From positions 310,001 to 374,000 of the forward strand of contig NZ_JACVAC010000004.1 of NCBI RefSeq assembly GCF_014851685.1: a DNA stretch of 64,000 nucleotides, written 5' to 3'. A program made the translations under genes and the position numbers. The notes beneath the pieces are model-generated. The model was given only the letters and a program-made list of their open reading frames with translations, was not told the origin of the DNA and did no database searches. Source of the stretch: Pseudomonas sp. PDM05. GTDB taxonomy: Bacteria > Pseudomonadota > Gammaproteobacteria > Pseudomonadales > Pseudomonadaceae. Shown here piece by piece: positions 8,593 through 15,280 of this stretch. The stretch's first letter is position 1; each line of letters starts with the position of its first letter.

Positions 8593-9191
8593 TGCTCGAC
8601 AAATACGGGGTGGGCCAGGACCCGTACTGCTATCCCGGTAGCAGCGTGCTGCGCAACCGCCTCGATTTGCACGACGAAGCCCGCCTGCACCAGGCTGAGC
8701 GGGAACTCTCCGAAATCGCCGTAGGCAACCTCCCGCTCTTCTCTCCGCCCTACGACCTCGACCGCCTACAACATATCCACCGCACCCTGTTTGGCGACCT
8801 CTACGACTGGGCCGGTGAGTTGCGCAGCGTCAACATCCAGAAAGGCGACACCCTGTTCTGCACACCGGAACGTATCCCACCGGAAGCGGCGAAAATCATC
8901 CGGCATATGGAAGCGGCCAACTGGTACGTCGGCGCAACCCAGGCCGAGCTGGTAACGCAGATTGCCGAGGCGTACGGCGACCTCAACGTTATTCACCCCT
9001 TCCGCGAAGGCAACGGGCGGGTGCAGCGGATTTTGTTTGAACAGATCATCGTGAATGCGGGGTTTTCAGTGAACTGGTGGCTGGTGAAACATGCCGCATG
9101 GGTGCCGGCGAATATTGATGCGGTGGCGTGTGATTACCGGGGGTTGGAGGCGATTTTTGAGCGGTGTATCAGCAGGCCTGCCAACAACTGA
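8592..9191 (+). CDS. fic: Fic-family protein adenylyltransferase (toxin of YhfG-Fic)
   Basis: The 199-residue Fic-domain enzyme should transfer AMP from ATP to a hydroxyl of a target protein. The catalytic motif HPFREGNGRVQR is at 135-146, with His135 as base and Glu139 in place of the more common Asp. The flap region HIHRTLFGDLYDWAGELR (61-78) is typical of E. coli-type Fic. No inhibitory helix is visible inside the protein, as expected when the antitoxin is a separate chain. Bacterial toxins of this class modify DNA gyrase or topoisomerase IV in known cases; the target here is not known. Translation begins at ATG 8592, overlapping the yhfG stop. Confidence 0.93.
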   Translation: MLDKYGVGQDPYCYPGSSVLRNRLDLHDEARLHQAERELSEIAVGNLPLFSPPYDLDRLQHIHRTLFGDLYDWAGELRSVNIQKGDTLFCTPERIPPEAAKIIRHMEAANWYVGATQAELVTQIAEAYGDLNVIHPFREGNGRVQRILFEQIIVNAGFSVNWWLVKHAAWVPANIDAVACDYRGLEAIFERCISRPANN

Positions 9192-9200
9192 TCAACCACA

Positions 9201-9293
9201 CCTGTGGGAGCTGGCTTGCCTGCGATAGCGGTGTGTCAGCCTGCCCTTCCATACCTGACACACCGCCATCGCAGGCAAGCCCGACTCCCACAA
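9201..9293. repeat. REP doublet
   Basis: Arms cctgtgggagctggcttgcc and ggcaagcccgactcccacaa are inverted around a 50-bp middle. The doublet occupies the first third of the 282-bp gap after fic; the remainder up to 9473 shows no convincing gene. Confidence 0.75.
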
Positions 9294-9473
9294 TTGGCGC
9301 GTTTTTCCTGTGAAACCACTGCCAAGCTACCAACGCCGGACGCCGCTGTAAGAAACCGCCAAACACCGCGCCATCCGCTTCCGAAACTGCTTAAAACACT
9401 CACGCGCCCCTCTACAAAACCCATATTCGCCTGTCCGAAACTAGCGCCCTTTCCACGGCCAGGACAAAACCCT

Positions 9474-9950
9474 GTGAACATCGAAAGGACTCAATACGTC
9501 GGCCACAACGGCGTCACTTTCACCGTGCTGCGCGTTACCGTTTTACCTGCCAATCGGAACGCGCTGGCAAACCTCTGCCTACTAGAAGCTGGCGCGTCCG
9601 CAAATGAGGTCCGCCAACAACTGCTGGATCTCTACGGAAAAATGCTTGCTCGTGATTTGCCTTGCGTGATGACTATCGCGATCACCAAACCGCTAACCCG
9701 ACAGCAGGCGGACCTGTTCAATGAACGCGGGACCATCATCGCTTTGTTGCTAGCGGGGGCTTTCAGCGCGCCAATTCACCCATTTTCAAAACCCGTGGCA
9801 CGCGTCGTTGCCACAACGGTGGGAGTGATCACCAAAAGCATCATTAGCACCTATCACGCAGGCGATGTGGTTATCGGAATTGAAGGGATAGGCCCCCAGC
9901 GCTCCATGTCTGCAATGGTTATCCCATTCATGGGGGGCATCACCCAATGA
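9474..9950 (+). CDS. Unknown protein, first gene of a three-gene coupled cluster
   Basis: I do not recognise this 158-residue protein. The frame is open from about 9204 but the early part crosses a REP element and looks non-coding; GTG 9474 fits, preceded by a weak AGGAC (9461-9465). The first 90 residues look soluble. Residues about 85-125 are rich in small and hydrophobic residues (IIALLLAGAF, VVATTVGVITKSII) and could be membrane-associated, although Pro and charged residues interrupt them. No signal peptide or Cys motif is seen. Its stop overlaps the next start (ATGATG), so it belongs with the two DUF1493-like genes that follow. Confidence 0.55.
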   Translation: MNIERTQYVGHNGVTFTVLRVTVLPANRNALANLCLLEAGASANEVRQQLLDLYGKMLARDLPCVMTIAITKPLTRQQADLFNERGTIIALLLAGAFSAPIHPFSKPVARVVATTVGVITKSIISTYHAGDVVIGIEGIGPQRSMSAMVIPFMGGITQ

Positions 9951-10582
9951 TGGAGTACCTGCAGTGGCTGATTTTTATCGTGCTGAACGTTGTCATCGAC
10001 AACAAAATACGCGCGCAAAACCTAAGGAAGTATGTCGGTTTGTCTCTGCTAGCCACAGGGCTGGCCTGTGCAATATGGCTCCCTTACTGGGCACACGAAG
10101 CCCAGTTGCCCAGCGTGCCGATAGGTGCAGTCCTATTAGGTTCGGGACTGTTCCTGGACCGCAACCGCTACAGTCGAACCCAATCCGCTCACCCACTGCT
10201 TGTGGCACCCACGCTTAACTTGGCCGCCAATTTCCCAGACGACCCCCTCATGCTCCATCTTCTGCAACTCGTACATGAAGATGTGGGCCTGCCCAAGCAC
10301 CAGGCCATTAACCTCAATACCTCAATCAACCACGATCTCGGCTGTAGCAGTAGCGAGGCCAGACGATTGATGGCAGCGCTGAAACAAGATTTCGGTTTGA
10401 AACTCGGTGACTATAAAAACAACCGCTACTTCAAGCGCCGAGGTTTCGACGTCTATTTGCGATATGTAGAAAGAGGGTGCGAAGGCAAGACGCCACTCAC
10501 CATCAACATGCTCTACCAAGCCATCAAAGCCAAACGCTGGGACTCTGAGACGCTCGAAGCAATCGGTTACCAAATGTCATGA
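9947..10582 (+). CDS. Membrane-anchored DUF1493-like protein, copy 1
   Basis: The 211-residue protein has up to three hydrophobic N-terminal segments (about 5-20, 28-48 and 58-74) and then a soluble domain. Residues about 100-170 (LVHEDVGLPKHQAINLNTSINHDLGCSSSEA...) match the layout of DUF1493, a small acyl-carrier-protein-like fold of unknown function found in enterobacteria and pseudomonads. The acyl-carrier Ser position is not clearly kept. ATG 9947 overlaps the previous stop (a second ATG at 9950 is also possible), and the next gene starts inside this stop. Membrane anchoring of this domain is unusual, since most family members are short soluble proteins. Confidence 0.65.
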   Translation: MMEYLQWLIFIVLNVVIDNKIRAQNLRKYVGLSLLATGLACAIWLPYWAHEAQLPSVPIGAVLLGSGLFLDRNRYSRTQSAHPLLVAPTLNLAANFPDDPLMLHLLQLVHEDVGLPKHQAINLNTSINHDLGCSSSEARRLMAALKQDFGLKLGDYKNNRYFKRRGFDVYLRYVERGCEGKTPLTINMLYQAIKAKRWDSETLEAIGYQMS

Positions 10583-11208
10583 ATATCTATCTGCAAACAG
10601 CCCTTTTCCTCGGCCTTTACTTGCTGCTGCATCTACAAGTCACAGACCCCACCCTCAGAAAGCGTTTCGCACTCACATTTCTCGTGACCGGGCTCACTTT
10701 GACGTTCCTACTCCCCTACGTGGCGGTGATTCTCAGAATGTCCTTCCTACCTGTCTTCATATTCTTGATAGGCTTGGCACTCTTCATCACCCGCAACAAA
10801 TACCGCCGGCAACATAACCATCCCCCTCACCCACTCCTGCGTGCCCCCACCATGAACCTCGCCCCCGACTTCCCCGAAGACCTCGCGATGCAGCAACTCC
10901 TGCAACTGCTGCACGAAGAAATCGGCCTGCCGAAACACAAGACCATCCGCCTGCAAACCTCGATCAACTTCGACCTCGCCTGCGACGGTGCAGAGGCCAA
11001 GCAGTTCATGGAAGCCGTTGAAGAGGAATTTGCGCTCGATATGGGCGACTACGACGCCTATCGCTACTTCAACCCGCCGGTGTTCGATGTGTTCCTGAAG
11101 CATCGCGCCAAGGGTCGCGGCGACAAAATCCCGCTGACCATCGGCATGTTGTACCTGGCGATCAAGACGCACAGATGGGACACACAGACCTTGGAAAACC
11201 TGAGCTGA
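10579..11208 (+). CDS. Membrane-anchored DUF1493-like protein, copy 2
   Basis: The 209-residue protein is built like its upstream neighbour: two or three hydrophobic segments (about 5-20, 29-50 and 55-72) and a soluble domain with HEEIGLPKHKTIRLQTSINFDLACDGAEA...FALDMGDYDAYRYFNPP (about 104-163). This copy is closer to the DUF1493 consensus. The two copies share the blocks HPLL-APT-NLA and DFPED/FPDDP and most of the soluble domain, so they arose by duplication. ATG 10579 lies in the previous stop. The function is unknown. The pairing suggests the two proteins may form a complex in the inner membrane. Confidence 0.65.
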   Translation: MNIYLQTALFLGLYLLLHLQVTDPTLRKRFALTFLVTGLTLTFLLPYVAVILRMSFLPVFIFLIGLALFITRNKYRRQHNHPPHPLLRAPTMNLAPDFPEDLAMQQLLQLLHEEIGLPKHKTIRLQTSINFDLACDGAEAKQFMEAVEEEFALDMGDYDAYRYFNPPVFDVFLKHRAKGRGDKIPLTIGMLYLAIKTHRWDTQTLENLS

Positions 11209-11241
11209 TTGAGCGCAGACCCAAAGCACAGCAACGTTCCA

Positions 11242-11330
11242 ATGTGGGAGCGGGCTTGCCCGCGAATACGGAGTGTCAGCCAACACACCTCCAACTGAAA
11301 CACAGCATACGCGAGCAAGCCCGCACATAT
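11242..11330. repeat. REP doublet with a damaged right arm
   Basis: The left arm is complete (aatgtgggagcgggcttgcc) but the right arm reads gcgagcaagcccgcacatat, lacking the tccc of other copies. It looks like a decaying copy. Confidence 0.65.
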
Positions 11331-11380
11331 TCGATCTGCGCTAATCTGGCGAGCCGCTGACAGAACAACAAGGACCTTAC

Positions 11381-12244
11381 ATGGACGTAACAATGGGCCT
11401 GCTGGCCGCTCTGCTCTGGGGCGGCACGGACTTTCTCGTGGGCCTCAACGCCCGTGCCGTCGGGGTCAAGCGCGCGGTGTACTTCGGCCAGGCCCTGGGC
11501 TTTTTGATCATGACCCTGTTGCTGGTCATCTTCCCGGCCTTCCTCGTCAAATCCCTCGATGCCGCGCTGAGCGTCTGGCTACTGGGCATCACCGCCGCCC
11601 TGCTCACCGTCTCCGGCGCTCTCGCACTGTCCAAGGCGTTCGCCCTGGGCAAGGCTGCCATCGTCGCACCGCTGGTGACCTCCTACGGCGTAGTCACCAC
11701 GCTGCTGTCCTGGGCCAGCGGTGAACACATCAGCCTGACGCAACTGTGCTGCATCGCGCTGTGCGTGATTGGCGTGATCCTCTCCAGCATCCACAAGGAC
11801 AACGACGTCCCTCACAACAACCCGCGGCTGTCCATCATCTACGCCATGCTCGCGGCAACGCTGTACGGCACCAGCTTCTGGCTGCAAGGCCGCTATACAT
11901 TGCCGGCGCTGGGGCCGATCACCATGCTGTGGTTGGGTTACCTGGTGGGCCTGTGCGTGCTGGTGGTGATGGTGCTGAAGATCAAGGACGGCCTGAAAAT
12001 CCCGCCGCTGAAAAACTGTGCGACGCTGACCGGCGCGAGCTTGATGAACCTGGGTGGGTTCTCGGCGTTTTCGTGGGGGGCGATGGCGGGGTCGGTGTCA
12101 GTGGTGACGGTGATCAGTACGTTGTCGGGGGGGATTGCGGCGATCTTGGGGTTCGTGTTTTTCAAGGAGCGCTTGTCGGCCGTGCAAATTCTGGGGGTCG
12201 TGCTGGTGCTGGTCGGGGCCGTGGTTTTGCACATCGCCGACTGA
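11381..12244 (+). CDS. EamA/DMT-family inner-membrane transporter
   Basis: The 287-residue protein consists almost wholly of hydrophobic helices, consistent with the ten membrane segments (two EamA repeats) of the drug/metabolite transporter family. The first repeat begins MGLLAALLWGGTDFLVGLNARAVG and the second begins near residue 150 (SIIYAMLAATLYGTSFWLQGRY); the C-terminal GFVFFKERLSAVQILGVVLVLVGAV is the usual ending. The substrate cannot be read from sequence; family members export amino acids or metabolites. ATG 11381 is preceded by AAGGA (11369-11373). It borders the AT-rich module and was probably the original neighbour of pckA. Confidence 0.85.
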   Translation: MDVTMGLLAALLWGGTDFLVGLNARAVGVKRAVYFGQALGFLIMTLLLVIFPAFLVKSLDAALSVWLLGITAALLTVSGALALSKAFALGKAAIVAPLVTSYGVVTTLLSWASGEHISLTQLCCIALCVIGVILSSIHKDNDVPHNNPRLSIIYAMLAATLYGTSFWLQGRYTLPALGPITMLWLGYLVGLCVLVVMVLKIKDGLKIPPLKNCATLTGASLMNLGGFSAFSWGAMAGSVSVVTVISTLSGGIAAILGFVFFKERLSAVQILGVVLVLVGAVVLHIAD

Positions 12245-12256
12245 CCTGTCGCGCAC

Positions 12257-12332
12257 AAAAAACCGTCTGAAAGAGGCGGCTCTTTCATAACAACCGAATC
12301 CTAAACTTGGGATAGCCAGCCTTGATCGCATC
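12257..12332. repeat. Decayed second copy of the pckA 3' end and terminator (direct repeat, left)
   Basis: This segment repeats, in the same orientation, the sequence 15203-15280 that holds the terminator and last codons of pckA. By hand alignment about 64 of 78 columns match, with two one-base gaps, ending in the exact 16-mer cagccttgatcgcatc (12317-12332 and 15265-15280). One gap shifts the reading frame, so this copy can no longer encode the PckA tail. It marks the left edge of the AT-rich module. Confidence 0.75.
12263..12285 (+). terminator. Terminator after the EamA gene (copy of the pckA terminator)
   Basis: A stem ccgtct/agaggcgg, with a wobble pair, is followed by tcttt. It is preceded by six A's and so could work in both directions, like its twin at 15209-15233. 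Confidence 0.55.
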
Positions 12333-12439
12333 TAAATGCTAGCAAAATGATGCTATTCCGGCTTAACCTCTTGAAGCGCTGTCCGAGCGCAGGCATAGCG
12401 ACTAAATATTGGCGCTGCCCAAGGATGAAAGGAAAGAAA

Positions 12440-12580
12440 ATGGATGCGACATACTGGATAGGGAAATCCGAAATAGAACGCCCTCCTCGACTTACAATCT
12501 ACCTAGTCGATAACTGGTTAATACGCTCGTGCAAGTCCGCCGCCAAAGAACAAAATAACTCACCTTGTCAAATAATTTAA
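12440..12580 (+). CDS. Possible small protein heading the AT-rich operon
   Basis: A 46-codon frame (starting MDATYWIGKSEIERPP) has an excellent AAAGGA ribosome site (12428-12433) six bases before ATG 12440, and its TAA at 12578-12580 lies 11 bp before the next gene, touching that gene's ribosome site. This spacing is what an operon would show. No family is recognised and no membrane segment is seen. It could be chance or a remnant; the rest of the 347-bp gap holds the pckA-end copy and nothing else I can name. Confidence 0.35.
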   Translation: MDATYWIGKSEIERPPRLTIYLVDNWLIRSCKSAAKEQNNSPCQII

Positions 12581-12591
12581 AGAGGCTCCCT

Positions 12592-13653
12592 ATGGCAGTT
12601 CTTGATAGAAATAGCGTAATTAGCACGTGCTTTTTCCACGTGGACATTTTAAACAAAACAAAAGAGCAAATTGCCGGCGATCTTAAGAACCAAGATCTTG
12701 AGGTGTATCTCGAAACATTACTAGTAGAAATCAACGACAAAGAGCAAAAAAGGATTTTTGATTTCAGTGAGCCAGAGAGTGCCTTCAAACTTTCAACAAG
12801 GGTAGTATCAGATAGCGAAGACTTAAGCACCAATCTCGCTGGAGAGCAACTCGTACAAAAACTACTAGACCAAGAGATAATAACTAATGAGCGATACAAA
12901 CATCTTGGAAAGAATGAGGGCGCCCATGTTAAAACAGGTAGTTTTTTACAGTTCATTTATAAAGAAAATGGAAACCTCCGATATCTTGGTGTAAAGGTCG
13001 ACCATTTGGTCATTTTAGATGACATCGACTTCAAGAAAAGGAAAGGGCTAAGTTTAACCGAAAAAGTCTACAAAGCATTCAAGGTTGACTATAACGAAAA
13101 AAAGGCACCGACATGCATTAATATTTATGATTCAAAATCAGGACTTACCAAATACTGGTGGGCAGAGTTCCTTGAATTAAAGGAAAGAAACACAGATACA
13201 TACAACACAACTACAGCTTGTACAGAAACGATAACAAAACTCGCCACATTGAAAAAAGACTTCCCTCAGGACTACACCATACTTAGAAATGCCACTGTTG
13301 CCGCCTTCAAAAAAGAAGGTTCGATGAACTATCTAGATTTTGTTGAAGACACAATATCAAAATACAAATCAGACAATGAAAAATTTGAAGAAGCCAAACA
13401 AAAAATAATCGTAAAACTTAAAGACCTCCCAAAAACAAAAGGTTTCGATACCGTATTTGAATTAGTACCTTCAGCAGTACCGTTTCGCAATACAAATTAC
13501 AAACTCACAACCGAGATCTCCCTTTCTATCCGAGAAGGCATTAGCAACTTGTCTGAAAAAGTCTGGTCAGAAGTCACATCAGATGGGCGAGAGTTAGTGG
13601 TGATAGAATCAAAACTGGCTAAGCAGTTCAAAAGAAAAGAACGGGAGCTATAG
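12592..13653 (+). CDS. Unknown protein with faint NdpA (nucleoid-associated) likeness, AT-rich module gene 1
   Basis: The 353-residue soluble protein is in strongly AT-rich DNA with codons unlike its neighbours (many AAA, ATA, TTA), a sign of transfer. It has no signal peptide or membrane segment. By eye it follows the order of the 37-kDa nucleoid-associated family (NdpA/YejK): a strand-rich part around residues 120-150 (SFLQFIYKENGNLRYLGV), then INIYDSKSGLTKYWWAEFLEL (about 173-193) where NdpA has a Lys/Gly segment followed by DFFLDFLG, and an ending LTTEISLSI...LSEKV...LVVIESKLAKQF like the NdpA tail. The likeness is weak and needs profile search. ATG 12592 has AAAGAGG (12579-12585). Gene 2 follows directly after its stop. 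A role in defence against phage or plasmids is inference from context. Confidence 0.7.
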   Translation: MAVLDRNSVISTCFFHVDILNKTKEQIAGDLKNQDLEVYLETLLVEINDKEQKRIFDFSEPESAFKLSTRVVSDSEDLSTNLAGEQLVQKLLDQEIITNERYKHLGKNEGAHVKTGSFLQFIYKENGNLRYLGVKVDHLVILDDIDFKKRKGLSLTEKVYKAFKVDYNEKKAPTCINIYDSKSGLTKYWWAEFLELKERNTDTYNTTTACTETITKLATLKKDFPQDYTILRNATVAAFKKEGSMNYLDFVEDTISKYKSDNEKFEEAKQKIIVKLKDLPKTKGFDTVFELVPSAVPFRNTNYKLTTEISLSIREGISNLSEKVWSEVTSDGRELVVIESKLAKQFKRKEREL

Positions 13654-15204
13654 ATGCTAAACCTATCCGAACTTAAAAAAAAATCTAAAGCATTTGAAGC
13701 CCGCGACGTGCTTTCTAGATTTTCGCTGGACATGAGTTTGGAACAGCACTGCTGGCAGGACATTAACACCTTAGTGGCTCAACTGGCAGGAGTAGCGGCC
13801 AGGGATAGCTTTGAGTTTACGATTGATTTGGATGGCGCAGACAAAACAATAACATCCTGCGAACAGCCAAATATAGATGAACTGCAAAAACACTATCAGG
13901 AGCACAACGATGAAAACACAGGTTTAACGCTAGAACTCAAGATAAATAAAACACTTAGCGAAAGCACTTACTCCGTATACAACCTACAACTCTTCGCAGA
14001 GTTCATTTCATCCCAAAGCGTATTGAAAACTATAGAGCTCTTCAGTAGAAATATGGGAAGCCATCTTACATTCGAAGTATTCGAAGATATAACGCCTTTC
14101 GGAAGCGAGGTAATAAAATTCATAAAGCACGGCGAAAACATAAAATATAGCCAGCCACACACAATCAAAAGGCGAAACAAGCGAATCGAGTCCTTTAAAG
14201 AAGGCACCACATCAATAGGGCTGCCTAATAATTTTACGGCTGATGACTTCGAACTATCAACTCAAGAAAAAATAGATCCAAAGCTGGTAACTTTTTTCGA
14301 AACCTCAAAACTCGTTTACGCTCTTGCTTTTTTGTCTAACAGCACGGAGGTTAATGCAAACGGGGAAGTGCAGTTTAAATTTAACGGTTATAGATCCTTC
14401 GTCACAATTGCTCAGCGACCGGAGGACCTCAAAGAAAATAATAAAATCGCCTTCAAAATATATTCATGGGCTTTTGCAGAAGGCCCTTCCACCGACAAAC
14501 TAGGATTAATCAGAAACATAATAACTTTAAATCATCAAGACCAAAGCCTTAATCTTACAAATAACACTTGGCACACAATTCAATCAAATTACGAAATATA
14601 CCTAAAAGAAAATATAAGCCAATACCTTGAATTAAAGGGTAAATTATTAGAGTTCATATCCGAATTCAACAAGAGAGTTCTGGATTCGACCGACGGATTC
14701 ATCAGCTCATTCCAAAATAGCACCGTAGCCTTTGTTTCATTCATAATTTCAGTCGTAGCCATTAACGGATTAAAAGACGCTGGCTCTGAAAAGATTTTTT
14801 CAAAAGAATATTTTTTAATATCCGCTTTCATTTGTGCAACTTCAGCTCTCTGGCTGCACTTCTCTAGAAAAGACACCCAAGATAGAATCACCCATATAAC
14901 AACCCAGACTAAAAATTCAATTTTGACAAACTACAAAAACATTCTTAGCGAAGACGAATTGAACTTGAGCATTGAGCCTGCAATAGTAAGTATTAATATA
15001 CATACAAAGGAGCGAATAAAAAAATATACAACTCTTTGGATTTTTACAATTGTTTTGTTTTTTCTTGTTTTCTCAATCGGGCTTGCAATCTCAACCGTTG
15101 ACCCCATCTCTCCCAAGCCTAAAACTGACTTAATTTCTCCACCAACGATCAAAGATCAGATAAAGAAAGCACCTCTGCCTCAAACTAATCTTCTATCGAC
15201 ATAA
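13654..15204 (+). CDS. Unknown membrane protein, AT-rich module gene 2
   Basis: The 516-residue protein is encoded immediately after the stop of gene 1 (TAGATG) with a GGGAG ribosome site, so the two are surely co-translated. Residues 1 to about 340 look soluble and show no known motif; residues about 320-350 are predicted helical (ISQYLELKGKLLEFISEFNKRVLDS). Three membrane segments follow at about 355-373, 386-405 and 460-480, with a charged stretch of about 55 residues between the last two, and a Pro-rich tail. Base composition is as foreign as gene 1. No family is recognised. A large sensor-like domain tied to a small membrane part is a common layout of membrane-disrupting defence effectors, but that is only an analogy. 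Confidence 0.7.
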   Translation: MLNLSELKKKSKAFEARDVLSRFSLDMSLEQHCWQDINTLVAQLAGVAARDSFEFTIDLDGADKTITSCEQPNIDELQKHYQEHNDENTGLTLELKINKTLSESTYSVYNLQLFAEFISSQSVLKTIELFSRNMGSHLTFEVFEDITPFGSEVIKFIKHGENIKYSQPHTIKRRNKRIESFKEGTTSIGLPNNFTADDFELSTQEKIDPKLVTFFETSKLVYALAFLSNSTEVNANGEVQFKFNGYRSFVTIAQRPEDLKENNKIAFKIYSWAFAEGPSTDKLGLIRNIITLNHQDQSLNLTNNTWHTIQSNYEIYLKENISQYLELKGKLLEFISEFNKRVLDSTDGFISSFQNSTVAFVSFIISVVAINGLKDAGSEKIFSKEYFLISAFICATSALWLHFSRKDTQDRITHITTQTKNSILTNYKNILSEDELNLSIEPAIVSINIHTKERIKKYTTLWIFTIVLFFLVFSIGLAISTVDPISPKPKTDLISPPTIKDQIKKAPLPQTNLLST

Positions 15205-15233
15205 AAAAGCCGCCTACAAGAGGCGGCTTTTTC
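15203..15233. terminator. Bidirectional terminator between the AT-rich gene 2 and pckA
   Basis: The stem gccgcct/aggcggc (15209-15215 and 15221-15227) has six A's on the left and five T's on the right, so it can stop both the plus-strand membrane-protein gene, whose stop codon touches it, and minus-strand pckA. Confidence 0.8.
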
Positions 15234-15280
15234 ACAACTACCGAATCTTACAACTGAGGACCGGCAGCCTTGATCGCATC
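15203..15280. repeat. Intact pckA 3' end and terminator (direct repeat, right)
   Basis: This is the partner of 12257-12332 and lies in the functional pckA gene. The two copies are in direct orientation with starts 2946 bp apart and enclose the AT-rich genes, as expected for attachment-site-like duplication or recombination between two pckA ends. Confidence 0.75.

Noticed and set aside
12592..15204. Kiwa (KwaA-KwaB) defence system
   Set aside because: The gene order and sizes differ: the membrane gene comes second and is large with three segments near its C-terminus, whereas KwaA is a small four-helix protein encoded first.
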